Of a DNA stretch of 64,000 bases, positions 52,578 through 63,196 are shown piece after piece. The notes beneath the pieces are model-generated. The model did no database searches. It worked only from the letters and a program-made list of their open reading frames with translations, and was not told the DNA's origin. Position numbers and translations under genes: made by a program. Each line of letters opens with the position of its first letter. Position 1 is the stretch's first letter. The stretch comes from Torymus aiolomorphi (Eukaryota > Arthropoda > Insecta > Hymenoptera > Torymidae): the NCBI GenBank assembly GCA_036365515.1, contig CM070876.1, positions 134,805,394-134,869,393 of the forward strand, read 5' to 3'.

Positions 52578-54081
52578 TGCTACGTGAGAGGTTAAGATAC
52601 TCGCACGTAAGGGCAGAACCATAAATTATTTTGGGATGTCGCCCAGGACATCTATCATTCCTTTTACTTAAGAGATCCTAATCGCCTTACTACGGGTATC
52701 TAATGACGGTATATTTCGATCGTAGAGAAAGGGCTGATAGTTCCTTCTCCTTCATGCGCTTCCCTTTGTCTGCATATTCCTGGCTTTTATTCTTGTTGAT
52801 CTGATGCGCGTATTAGTCCTAAATCTCGACGGATCGTACACCTCAATCTTCGGAAGTTTAGACGATCATGCTATAATGATCCTCTCAACTTCTTAATGCA
52901 TGAGGGAAATCCGGGCTAGGGTTTAGTAAGATGGTTTTATGGTAGTTAGGTTAGATTAATGATTAATTATTAGGGACAAAAAAGGGTTAAATTTATTAAT
53001 AACTATTTGTAAAAAAAACAATTAAGGTTATTATTAATCATATTATTGTTATTAATATTGTATATTTTCGTTATTATTAATTACTATATTATTAGATTAT
53101 TACTAATTATTAAGTTTCTATTGTTATTAATTATCGATAATCCGCATTAACAATTTATCGTAAATTATTAGTTTAACGAGCAAAATGCCAATAACGAAGT
53201 CGCACGGCACTAGAAACCCTAATCCATTACCCCGTAGTTATGGCCGGTCTCACAGTAGTTTTATAGAATTTACGGAATAAACGCTCCTATATCAGCTACG
53301 AATAACAAGTACGCGATTAACAACAATTGAAAATTATGAACAAATGCCCGAAAAAAACAATCTTTAAAATTCTTGCACGCGAACGAATAATTTCCAAATG
53401 AATGAATTGTTATAAATAAAGATTCTCACCTTTTGTTGTAACTCGATGGATTCCTTGAAGAATAGAATAATGTGTGGAATTATGGGTTTTCGGAAATTGA
53501 AATGAAATATTCACTAATATGTCAGTTTTTTCCTTTTCTTTTATTTTTCCTTCAAGTATAGTCCAGTGGTCCCGTATAACAGTGGTAAATTTGGTAATAT
53601 TCTAATACACGATGTCAATATTCTAGCGCCTAACGAACTTATAAAAATTACTCTTAAACAACATATATTCCCGATAAAAGTTAACGACTGTACTTTTTGA
53701 CTAATTATTTCCGACTGTCGTGGCAACGAATTTTCGCCGCCCGCACACCTGGATCCGCGAAAATTCGCTCCCACTACGGTCGTTCGCTGTCTCTCTCGCT
53801 TCCGCAGCGGCTATCGGCGCAGGTAAGGCAGGGAGCGCGAAAGGTGGCCGGGTGGTGCTGCCACTGATCGAGCGCGGCGCCTGTTCTCCTCGCGCTCGTA
53901 TGAGTTTCCTCGCGGTCGTCGCGCCGGATCAAGGCCGTTGCCCCGCTAGCGCAGCGATTTCTGGACATCGCGCGATTCTTATTTCCTAATTTCTTTTTGC
54001 GCAATGGCAAGCTACTCGGCTAACAATAAGTTGAATAAATTAAAATCAATAAATTAAGAATAAAAATATTGGCACGTAACA
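52578..54081 (-). repeat. 5' LTR of the gag-env element
   Basis: Partner of 44871-46374 and of the same length. It should hold the promoter for minus-strand transcription of the element. The target duplication CGCTA follows at 54082-54086. Confidence 0.95.
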
Positions 54082-54086
54082 CGCTA

Positions 54087-54460
54087 ACTGATTTTCTTAA
54101 TAAGTAGTTGGGCTATTAATCGGTAATTCCAATGTTTGAAAGTATGCCAGCAATAAATTGATTACGTTTAAAGGATTGACTCTCATCGTGAATACTAAAA
54201 AAATATTTAACATTACATAATAAAAACGTATACATTATATATAAATAAAGAATTTCTAATCCTAAAAGTATATATGCACCTATACTGCCGTGTTGATCAT
54301 AACATCAAGTCATTTAAAAAACAACCATTTAAAAAACTTAACTCGTCAATGCAAAATAAATTTACACGTTTATTTGGCGGATATATAAAGAATAAAATTA
54401 AAATTAAAAAATTCACAATTATTTTGTAAATACATGCTTTAAAAAAAATGATTCTCTAAT
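54087..54460. other. DNA transposon interior, no gene seen
   Basis: Continuation of the DNA transposon upstream of its transposase start. AT-rich, no supported frame; the transposase promoter would be expected here. Confidence 0.4.
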
Positions 54461-55235
54461 TTCCCTGGTGGAAATAATTTTTGTGTAAAAATGTTCAGAA
54501 ATGTTTATAAGTGTGTAAAAATGTTGTATTTCGGCACACTTTTTTACACAAATTTACACAAAAATAAACATTTTTAAACAGAAATAAATATTTCCATTAG
54601 GAGTCTGAATTAGAGTCCCAAAGAAAGTTTAAAAGTTTAAAAATGTTTAAAATGTGTAAAACTATTTATTTTTGTTACTGTATTACAAAAAAATTTTTTT
54701 TTATCATTTTTAAACAAAAATAAACATTTTTGAACAAAAAAAAACATTTTTATCCAAAAATAAACCTTTTCAAACATTTATTAACATTTTTGCACTTTCA
54801 CCAAAATTTTTATAAATTTTCTTATAATAAGAAAATTTACAAGAATTACGGTAAAAGTGCAAAAATGTTAATAAATGTTCAAAAAAGTTTATTTTTATTT
54901 AAAAATGTTTAGAAAAGTTTATTTCTGTTTAAAAATGTTTAAAAATACTTAAAAATGTTTAAAAATATTTAAAAATCTATATTTTTGTTTATAAATGTGT
55001 AAAATTGTTTAAAAGTTTTTATTTTACAAAATTAGAGAAACATATCTATTTACATGTATTTAAAAACGTTTAAAAAGGTTTATTTCTGTGTAAAAATGTT
55101 TAAAAACGTGTAAAAATGTGTAACGAAATAGAACAGAAAACAAAATTACACAGATTTATATCTTTTTAAACTTTTTTTAAACACTTTTAAACATTTTTGC
55201 ACATTTTTACATAAAAATTTTTTTCACCAGAGTTG
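54461..55235. mobile_element. Foldback MITE of taaaaatgttt-type repeats
   Basis: The left end reads CTGGTGGAAATAATTTTTG, and the right end is a near-complement ending AAATTTTTTTCACCAG. The arms are made of diverged repeats of words such as aaaaatgtttaaa and their complements around a centre near 54825 (ttttcttataataagaaaa). No coding capacity and no clear target duplication. Confidence 0.65.
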
Positions 55236-55363
55236 TACTTCAAAATGTATATCTTGTCACAAATGAAAAATAATTATAAAAAATAATGAAAATGAACTAA
55301 TTTTGCGATCACTAATATAAAAAACTATTAATAAGAATATCTGTAACAGATTTACAATATACT

Positions 55364-55640
55364 ATGAAATATTTTACTTTATCTATTGCTTTAATTACTT
55401 TCGTGAATAGTTTGTGTAGATGGAATGGAATATACATTGGAAATGAAATTTCTTACCTTCTCAATCAAACAGAAATTAAGATTAAATTATTTTATGAATT
55501 TAAATTTAAAAATATTGAAAAAATTATTTAACTCTGATTGTGAATCACGTCCGTCCAGTATATACATGGAAATTAAACTGATATCTTATGTTTACAAAAA
55601 CTTTTACGATATCTATAGAACAGATAAAACATTTCGTTAG
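55364..55640 (+). pseudogene. Small ORF with signal-peptide-like start, split by a frameshift
   Basis: ATG at 55364 gives MKYFTLSIALITFVNSLC, a typical short secretory signal shape (Lys, hydrophobic core, small residue and Cys). A further 37 codons lead to a stop at 55529. A second frame open across the same region ends at 55640 and contains NSDCESRPSSIYME. An A/T-rich run at about 55515-55530 could be the place of a one-base indel. No family is recognised, and in such AT-rich DNA the pattern can arise by chance. Confidence 0.25.
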
Positions 55641-56189
55641 GTGTATTTTTAACTTTTTTTTTAGTTGTTTACACTTTTAACGTATCGATGAACAAAAGAA
55701 TTTAATAACAAAATTTCATTTGGTTCAGTTTTAATATTTATTTTTCGTTTGCTATATAAAATTTGATAATTGAAGGATTCTATCTCTTTTCTACACAAAC
55801 GTTTTATGATTAACGAAAAAATAAATTATGCAGAATAATTTTACGCACTATAATATTCTACATATAATTACTAAACAAAATAATGCTATTTTCATTGTAT
55901 GGTTTTAAAACAATTTAAAATTGTTAATTTTATTTTTATTTTTATATTAACGATTTTAAACTGATTAAAAAAACTCTATACAACAAAAATAACATTATTT
56001 TATTTAATAATTAAAAGTGGAATATCATGGTGTATACATCATTATTATACATATACTTATTCAAAACGTTAAAATAATATTATAATAATACTTAAATTAT
56101 TTGTTACGTTTTTATAATATTTTAAATACAGCAACGGCTATCGAGTACAGAAAACTAAAAAATTTGTTTAAAACCATCGCATTACCTAC
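55641..56189. other. AT-rich interior, no gene
   Basis: Very AT-rich DNA between the small ORF and the mirrored subterminal repeats. No frame or repeat is recognised. Confidence 0.4.
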
Positions 56190-57589
56190 TTATTAGATAC
56201 TAACTGTTATTAATAAGGGTGGTTTTACCCTCTAAAAATATTTTGTATTCAAAATACAGAAAAACATTAACTTTATTTTTCTATTTTCTTTATAAACAGA
56301 AATATTTGGTCATAATTAAACTATTATTTCAGTTTTTACTTCAGAAATTGATTTCAATTTGTAACTTTTTCGCCTATTAAAAATAGGGGTTGCAACCACC
56401 AAAAGTCAAATCTATCAGAATTTTTTACACTTTTTATAAGGATTATTACCCACTTGGTTTTATTAAAAAATATTGATTACAAAAGAAGATATTTAAAAAA
56501 AACTGTTTTTGGGGGTGAACTTTGAGGGCGGTTTTCACCCCTTAAGTGTGTTTTTAGAATATTTTTACTATAACGTCTACAAAGCAGTAAAAGTTTATAA
56601 ATTCGATTTTAAACTATCGTATTATCGAAAATACTAATTTTCATTAATAGGGGTGGTTTTACCCTCTAAAAATATTTTTATTAAAAATCCAAAAAAACGT
56701 TAACTTTATTTTTTTATTTTCTTTATAAACATAAATTTTTGGTCATGATTAAAGTATTTTTCAAATTTTTACTGCAGAAATTGACGTCAATTTTTCAATT
56801 TTTCGCCTATTAAAAATAGGGGTTGCAAGCACCAAAAGTCAAATCTATCAGAATTTGTTACACTTTTTATTAGGATTATTACCCACTTGGTTTTATTAAA
56901 AAATATTGATTACAAAAGAAGATATTTAAAAAAAACTGTTTTTGGGGGTAAACTTTGAGGGCGGTTTTCACCCCTTAAGTGTGTTTTTAGAATATTTTTA
57001 CTATAACGACGTCTACAAAGCAGTAAAAGTTTAAAAATTCGATTTTAAACTATCGTATTATCGAAAATACTAATTTTCATTAATAGGGGTGGTTTTACCC
57101 TCTAAAAATATTTTTATTAAAAATCCAAAAAAACGTTAACTTTATGTTTTTATTTTCTTTATAAATATAAATTTTTGGTCATGATTAGTATTTTTCAAAT
57201 TTTTACTGCAGAAATTGACGTTAATTTTTCAATTTTTCGCCTATTAAAAATAGGGGTTGCAACCAGCAAAAGTAAAATCTATCAGAATTTGTTACACTTT
57301 TTATAAGGATTATTACACACCTGGTTTTATTAAAAAATATTGATTACAAAAAAAGATTGAGATGATGATTCTAACGACAGCTGCTTCAAGAGTTCTTACA
57401 AAAAAATTGATTACAAAAAAAGATATTTAAAAAAAACTGTTTTTGGGGGTGAACTTTAAGGATGGTTTTCACCCCTTAGATATGTTTTTCCGCCGATAAA
57501 GAAAAACACGTATCTCTTATTTTTCAATGCACTACAACATATCCAAAAATCATCAAAATCGGTGAGTTCGGGTAGGGGTACTTTCCTTG
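56190..57589. repeat. Right inverted end with three subterminal tandem repeats
   Basis: The unit seen at the left end recurs here in the opposite orientation, with the ccccttaag landmark at about 56538, 56971 and (as ccccttaga) 57472. The first spacing is 433 bases; the second is about 501, because an unrelated ~65 bp piece (gagatgatgattctaacgac...) sits at about 57357-57420 between two copies of attgattacaaaaaaagat. The outer ~110 bases match the left TIR. Confidence 0.85.
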
Positions 57590-59618
57590 TCAGTAGAAAA
57601 CAAAACTCCTTTTGAAATATTTTTCAATAAAAAACCAAATGTAGAAAATTTAAAAATCTATGGTAGTTTAGTTTTCGTTAGAAATCCAGAAGTAAAAAGA
57701 AGTAGTAAATGGAATAATAAATCCAACGTAGGAAAATTAGTAGGCTATAATCATGATAGTTACAGAGTTCTAATTAATGATAAAGTAACTAATGCAAGAC
57801 ACGTAGATATAATTGAATAAGGTACGAAATTAATTTGTTCAGAGAAAACTGATAATGATGAAGTTACTAAATTAGAGTTAGATAGCGAAAATGAACGAAT
57901 AGAAGGAACTATTGAAAATGAAAGTAATAATAACGATAATGAAATTAGCGATATTATAAATAACGATGATACAAGTATTGAAAAGGAAAATGAAAATAGA
58001 AATTTAAATAATGTACCTATAGAAGAAAATAAAAACTTATCAGTTAAAAGAACATCAAATCGAAAGAAAAGTCCCGTTCAGAGGTACGGTGATCCGGTAA
58101 CACATTTTATTTACGTAAATTATGTAAGCGCTAGAGTCAAGGGATTATAAAAATTGGCAAAAAGCGATGAATTCTGAAATAGACAGTTTAAATAAAAATA
58201 ATACTTGGATCATTGTTGACAAACCGAAAGATAAGAAAATTATTGATGTAAAATGGGTTTATAAAAGGAAAAGCGATAATTCATATAAAGCGCGTTTAGT
58301 AGTAAGAGGTTTTCAACAAAGAGAGACCTTGGAGAATGTATATTCATCTGTAGGAAAAATGTAAAATTTGAAAATTTTATTAAGTTATTGTTGTGTAAAT
58401 AACTTTTATATTGAACAAATGGACGTTGAAACGGCGTTTTTAAACGGTTCAGTAAAGTCAGAGGTGTATGTAGATGAAACAAAAGGTTACGAAACTAGTA
58501 AAAATAATGTGTACAAATTATTAAAAGCTCTGTATGGTCTCAAAGAAAGTCCCAGAGCATGGTACGAAACGCTACATGAGTATCTAGAAAAATTAAACTT
58601 TATGCGAAGTAAACACGATTACTGTCTATATGTAAATAATACAGGCAATGATACTATATATATTTTAGTATTTGTAGATGATATTTTAATATGTTGCAAA
58701 ATTTTTGAGAAAATTACAGATATAAAAAGCAAATTAATAAATAAATTTGTAATGAAAGATATGGGAAAATTAAAATTATATATAGGAATCGAAATTGAAC
58801 ACGATCAAGAAAAGGGTATTATGACCTTATGCCAACAAAAATATATAGAATCATTGGCTGTAAAATATAATTTAGAAAATACGAAAACATACAACACACC
58901 AATGGAGATTAGTCTAAAACTTGAACAAGCAACAGAAATCGACGAAAACATTAAATATCGAAATTTAATAGGAGAACTTTTATACATAAGTGCAGGCACA
59001 AGCACTGATATAGCATTTAGTGTTAATTATCTAAGTAGATATCAAAGTTACTATGATTCAACACATTTTAACTATGTGTTAAGAGTATTAAAATATTTAT
59101 ACAAAACAAGAGATTTAAAGTTAACTTTTACGAATAAAAATATAATTGAAAAACTTGACTGCATGGTTGATTCAGATTTTGCGGGAGATCATGTAGATCA
59201 GAAATCCACAACTGGATTTATTATAAGACTATTTGCAAATGTAATTTATTGGAAAACACAAAAACAGAAAATTGTAACAAAAAACTCAACCTTTGCGGAA
59301 TATATTGCACTGTCCGACGCGGTAACTGAAATTTTGTTTATCAAAGATTTATTGAAAGGTGCATTTAATATAAATATGAATGAGCGAATTAAAATATATG
59401 AAGACAACTCAGATGCAGTAGCTATAGGCAAGTTTGGAAACTTCACAAAAAACTCTAAACACATCGAAGTGCAACACCATTATGTAAATGAAAACTATGA
59501 GAAAGGTGTAATTGATATTATTAAAGTTGAAACTGACAAAAAGGTTGCGGATATACTAACAAAAAGTTTAAGCAAAGAAAAATTTGTTAAACTAAGAAAT
59601 CTGTTGAATGTGAAATAA
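57590..59618 (+). pseudogene. pol: Copia integrase end, reverse transcriptase and RNase H
   Basis: Begins in frame with the left part: SVENKTPFEIFFNKKPNVENL, YGSLVFVRNP, then VGKLVGYNHDSYRVL. After a stop at 57820 and a charged linker come the RT blocks NNTWIIVDKPKDKKIIDVKW and YKARLVVRGF, a stop at 58362, then 58368-59618 without a stop: QMDVETAFLNGSV, LKALYGLKESPRAWYE, the catalytic ILVFVDDILICCK, YIGIEIEHDQEKGI, the RNase H VDSDFAGDHVDQKSTTG, and EYIALSDAVTE. All catalytic blocks look intact over this 416-codon stretch. The gene as a whole is dead because of upstream breaks and the insertion. Confidence 0.9.
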
Positions 59619-59653
59619 AAATGTAAGAGCAATATAAATGTAAGGAGGCGTAT

Positions 59654-60000
59654 TGCAAATATACATTTATACCGAGAAGAATAAGCAAATAAATATGTAA
59701 GAAAGTGTAGCGCATGAGCCCAAACATTGTAAAGAATCTCAGTACAAGCTCGGGCATACGCGACACATGGATAAAGACATGTACGTCTCCCCACCTTTGT
59801 ACACATCGCGTCATCGGTGCGCGAGCCGGGCGCTGCCGACTCGCACCTCACTTCTTCTCACGCCGCTGTAAGTCCAGCTCGGTTCGCCCAAGCGTCAAGT
59901 GCCGCACGTCGCAAGCATGAGACTTGCATCACTTACTGTAATATGTTAACTATAATAAAGTTACTACTCTTACACTCTTAACCACGTCTAAGTTTATTTT
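59654..60000 (+). repeat. Copia 3' LTR
   Basis: Matches the 5' LTR (39551-39897) with scattered substitutions. A purine tract aaggaggcg lies just upstream at about 59642-59650. The match ends at gtttattt near 59998; the following ggaggcgttagc is different from the 5' side. Confidence 0.85.
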
Positions 60001-60102
60001 GGAGGCGTTAGCACGCCTTTAGAAAATAGCGTTTTACCCGCTCCAAAGCTCCCTCTTCAACGCCCAGGACTCAGACAAAAACTGAGATTCAGAAAAACTC
60101 TA

Positions 60103-60849
60103 ATGGATACGGCCGGAGATAGCGAATCAAATCTAGATGACATAGGGGCGCAACCGGAAACGGAACAAGCAAAAGACGCAACAGTAAAACAAGTCAACCC
60201 GGGCAACCCCATCGCGTGGCCACCGCTCCCATTAGAAACGGGCCAGGAAATTCGATACTATAAAAATGAATTCCTCGAGGTAAGGAACGAGGACAAGGGA
60301 TTTTTCATATGCCAAGCTACGCGGCCAACAACCATGACTGAACAACAAATACGAATACACTGGCTCATACAGACAGAAACCAACGCCGACACTTACGTCT
60401 TCGATTACCATGATTATATAAAGCCCCGCTGCATCCTTATAGATGTACGCTTAGAAAAAATTAAAGCCAATAAATACCGCCTACCTCGAACCGAACGTGA
60501 AGGCATCGAAGCGATTCTGAGAGAGTCGATATTGGCAGACCAAGGAAACGCCTGGTTTCAAACAGGAGCAGGTAACCAGGCGGTTACACCGACTGAGATA
60601 TTGAAGAGGGGACAGATGTTGGAAGAAGAGTTATCAGAGGGCGATAATAATGGTAATGAGGGTAAATCGCCGCAGAAAAAGGGCACAGCAAACATAACTC
60701 AGAACCTAGAATCGCTTAAGGAGACTGCAGAAAATATCCATGACAAGTCAGCACAAAAGGAAGTTACGCCACCAACCGACAAGAGCAAGAGCATTGGCGA
60801 CGCCAACACAATGAACACGACTTCGGCAAGCATATTGCAAGAAGCTTAA
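60103..60849 (+). CDS. Unknown 248-codon protein, C-terminus set by a transposon
   Basis: An unbroken frame from ATG 60103. Residues ~1-40 are acidic and polar. Residues ~45-135 (IRYYKNEFLEVRNEDKGFFIC, QIRIHWLIQ, YVFDYHDYIKPRCILIDVRL, KANKYRLP) form a beta-rich pattern with conserved aromatic residues that looks like a BAH- or chromo/Tudor-like small domain. Residues ~136-200 are helical (TEREGIEAILRESILAD, ILKRGQMLEEELSEG). The C-terminal ~50 are Lys/Glu/Thr-rich. Codon use is richer in G+C than in the neighbouring repeats. The TAA stop is the last three bases of the TTAA at which the piggyBac-derived element starts, so the original protein probably extended further. Family unknown; host gene or TE protein both possible. 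Confidence 0.55.
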   Translation: MDTAGDSESNLDDIGAQPETEQAKDATVKQVNPGNPIAWPPLPLETGQEIRYYKNEFLEVRNEDKGFFICQATRPTTMTEQQIRIHWLIQTETNADTYVFDYHDYIKPRCILIDVRLEKIKANKYRLPRTEREGIEAILRESILADQGNAWFQTGAGNQAVTPTEILKRGQMLEEELSEGDNNGNEGKSPQKKGTANITQNLESLKETAENIHDKSAQKEVTPPTDKSKSIGDANTMNTTSASILQEA

Positions 60850-63025
60850 CCCTTTAACGCGCAAATGCACATTTTTGTGCACACATTTTCAAGTACAGAA
60901 TTCTATTGGAAAAACAAAGTCATTTTTATCCAAAATCCTATATAGGGGGTTTTCGAGGGTGCTCTTTCAGAATCTGCAACTTATTTTGTAAAAAAAAGTC
61001 AGTAAGTGTATTATTTTTGAGTTTTTTTAAAAAAAAGTCAAAAAATTTAATAAAATTTTTTTTTCAAATCAATTTTTGTTACTTCTTCTGTTTTTGGATA
61101 ATCATATTACCGCCAGAAATCGCGGTCCGAATGTCTGGCGTTTCCAAAACACTGGTTGTGAATTTTGTGAAACAGCGTAATGTTAAACTTCATGATTTTT
61201 TTTCTCGAAATGTATGAACTTAACGAAAAAATGTTATAGAACAAAAAATGCTTACAATCACTCAAAAAATACGTATGAATTTTTTCAGAAGTTTTTGAAC
61301 CAATTTTGAATTTTTTAATTTTTAACATTTTTGAAAAATCAAAAAATGTCTCAAAAACTTCTGAAAAAAAATCATACGTGTTCTTTGAATAATTCTAAGC
61401 ACTTTTTATTCTATAAAATTTTTTCGTAAAGTGCACTTTTTTTTGGGAAAAAAAATTTTGAAATTATGCATTACATAAATACACAAAACGTTGAATGGAT
61501 TGAAGACTGTATAATCATCACTCTGGCACTATAAATATGTAGTAAAATATAGCGTTGCCCGGTTCTAACCATGGGGATGTAGACGATGCAAGAGAACCTT
61601 CTTCTTTTTTTTATATATTTTTTTTATTTTTTATATTTTATTCTATTCTTTTGAATGTATAGAGAGAAAACAGTTTTTACAAAAATGTAAACCACACACC
61701 TTGCAGAGCTTTCTAGTTCTTAGGGAACATTAGTTTGTTAGAACAGTTTCTTTGACTTGCGGATTGAACTGCATTACTGAATTTGGGCTTTGTTTTTCTT
61801 TTTCCAAATAGCTTTTAGCAATAGCCGTACAAACATCTTTAGTACCTATTTTTTTGCTCTTACCTGCTGTTGCAACATTGTACAAGACAGTGGGTCACTT
61901 GGGTCATTTTTATCAGAGGTATCCAAATAGCAATTACCAACGCCACTGTCTTGTACAATGTTGCAACAGCAGGTAAGAGCAAAAAAATAGGTACTAAAGA
62001 TGATTGTATGGCTATTGCTAAATGCTATTTGGAAAAAAAACATGTAATGACAAATTCAGTAATGCCGTTCAGTCCACAAGTCAAAGAAACTGTTCTAACA
62101 AACAATGTTCTCTAAGAACTAGAAAGCTCTCCAAGGTGTGTGGTTTACATGTTTGTAAAAACTATTTTCTCTCTATACATTCAAAAGAATAGAATAAAAT
62201 ATAAAAAATATAAAAAATATAAAACAAAAAAAATATATAAAAAAAAAGAAGAAGGTTCTCTTGCATCGTCTACCTCCCCGTGGTGAGAACTGGGCAACAC
62301 TATATTTTACTAGATATTTATAGTGGCAGAATGACGATTATTCAAGGTAACGAAGAAGTCGACTTACTTGCTAAATCAGCGGCCAATTCAGAACTGACTG
62401 ACTTTCCAAAGATTCCTCACACAGATTTCTATGAAAATTTTAAAAATCGAGCCAAAAAGCAAACTACAGAAATCATCCAAAGCCAAAGTGCAACTACTGG
62501 AAAAAACTTCTTTATGCAATACTGGAAGAACAGTCAGCTTCCTTGGTATAGTAATAATAAAAAAAGCTCAACAGAATACTCATAACCACAATTAATCGCA
62601 TTAGAGATAATCACTATAACTTGGCTTCTTCGTTATTTAGAATAAACTTAGTCAATAGCCCCAAATGCAAATGCAATTCAGAGGAAGAAGACATTAACCA
62701 TGTGCTTTGGCAGTGTCCATTATACGAGGCCCACAGAACAGAACTAAGATATAATTTAACCAGACTCAAATACCAATTCCCAATCAATACTGAATCAATC
62801 GTATCAGAGCCGGATATTGAGGCCTGCCAACACATGCTAAACTTTCTTAAGAAATGTGACCTAAAAATATGACCAACACTTTAAAGTAAACAGAACGACT
62901 ATTAAGAACCATAAAATTATAAGACATGTAAACTAGTTATTGTACACAATGTCAATCGAAATATGTATAATATTATGTAAATTTACAGTGTAGCCGAAAT
63001 AACTATGTACGGTTGAAAGGCTTAA

Positions 63026-63056
<31 letters not shown>

Positions 63057-63196
63057 TGACGATTATACAGTCTTCAATCCATTCAACGTTTTGTGTGTTT
63101 ATGTAACGCATAATTCCAAAATTTTTGTTCGCGAAAAAAATACACTTTACGAAAAAATTTTATAGAATAAAAAGTGCTAAGAATCATTCAAAGAAC
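60850..63196. mobile_element. piggyBac-derived palindromic element, copy 2 (interrupted)
   Basis: Starts CCCTTTAACGCGCAAATG after TTAA (60846-60849) and follows copy 1 through the left arm and the centre (about 61915). The right arm carries a LINE insertion (62342-63052) and then breaks off at about 63196, after cattcaaagaa, where sequence of another copy begins. Its own right-hand TTAA end is missing. The C-terminal transposase remnants are visible in both arms. Confidence 0.8.
62342..63052 (+). mobile_element. 5'-truncated LINE with RNase H and CCHC end, 14 bp TSD
   Basis: AGAATGACGATTAT at 62328-62341 and 63053-63066 flanks the insertion, which ends in a run of about 27 A. The coding relic starts within the end of an RNase H domain (GNEEVDLLAKSAANSEL), goes on to SRATT-like and YWKNSQLPW sequence to 62585, shifts frame, and ends with a zinc-binding CKCNSEEEDINHVLWQCPLY at about 62660-62720, stopping at 62870. 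RNase H plus the C-terminal HxxxxC cluster points to the I/R1 group of LINEs. The poly(A) and clean duplication show target-primed insertion. Confidence 0.9.

Larger units (their letters stand above)
44871..54081 (-). mobile_element. Complete LTR retroelement with gag, env and accessory ORFs but no pol
   Basis: Two 1504 bp LTRs (44871-46374 and 52578-54081) start TGTTACGTG (one change in the right copy) and end CACGTAACA, forming 9 bp inverted ends. CGCTA at 44866-44870 and 54082-54086 is the 5 bp target duplication. On the minus strand the order is 5' LTR (right), PBS, long leader, gag, broken env, RRM-like ORF, two small coiled-coil ORFs, polypurine tract, 3' LTR (left). No protease, RT, RNase H or integrase sequence is visible anywhere inside, so replication would need enzymes in trans. 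The env type places it near insect errantiviruses. LTRs differ at only a small fraction of positions, so the insertion is recent. It sits 35 bases upstream of the transposase start codon. Confidence 0.9.
42195..57589 (-). mobile_element. DDE DNA transposon with long mirrored ends, inserted in copia integrase
   Basis: Ends read CAAGGAAAGTACCCC inward on both sides, with near-identical terminal inverted repeats that run for at least 150 bases (through the aacccgaactcaccg and ttatcggcgg landmarks). A 3 bp duplication TCA flanks it (42192-42194 and 57590-57592). Inside are tandem ~435 bp subterminal repeats on both sides in mirrored orientation, a minus-strand transposase gene (43287-44835), a foldback MITE (54461-55235) and a nested 9.2 kb LTR element (44871-54081). 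Without the LTR element the transposon is about 6.2 kb. Confidence 0.9.
39551..60000 (+). mobile_element. Ty1/copia retrotransposon, split by a 15.4 kb insertion
   Basis: The 5' LTR starts near 39551 and the 3' LTR near 59654, both reading tg(t/c)aaatatacatttatacc at the start and ccacgtctaagtttattt near the end. Gag, protease and the first part of integrase lie left of the insertion (40205-42194). The rest of integrase, RT and RNase H lie right of it (57590-59618). The insertion duplicated TCA, and the reading across one TCA copy stays in frame. LTRs share nearly all positions but differ at scattered sites, so the insertion is moderately young. The host DNA outside may be the LTR element of 37321-39548. 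Confidence 0.9.

Noticed and set aside
44871..54081. Idea that the LTR pair is a segmental duplication of host DNA
   Set aside because: Inverted TG/CA ends, exact CGCTA duplication, PBS and polypurine tract in the right places show that they are LTRs.
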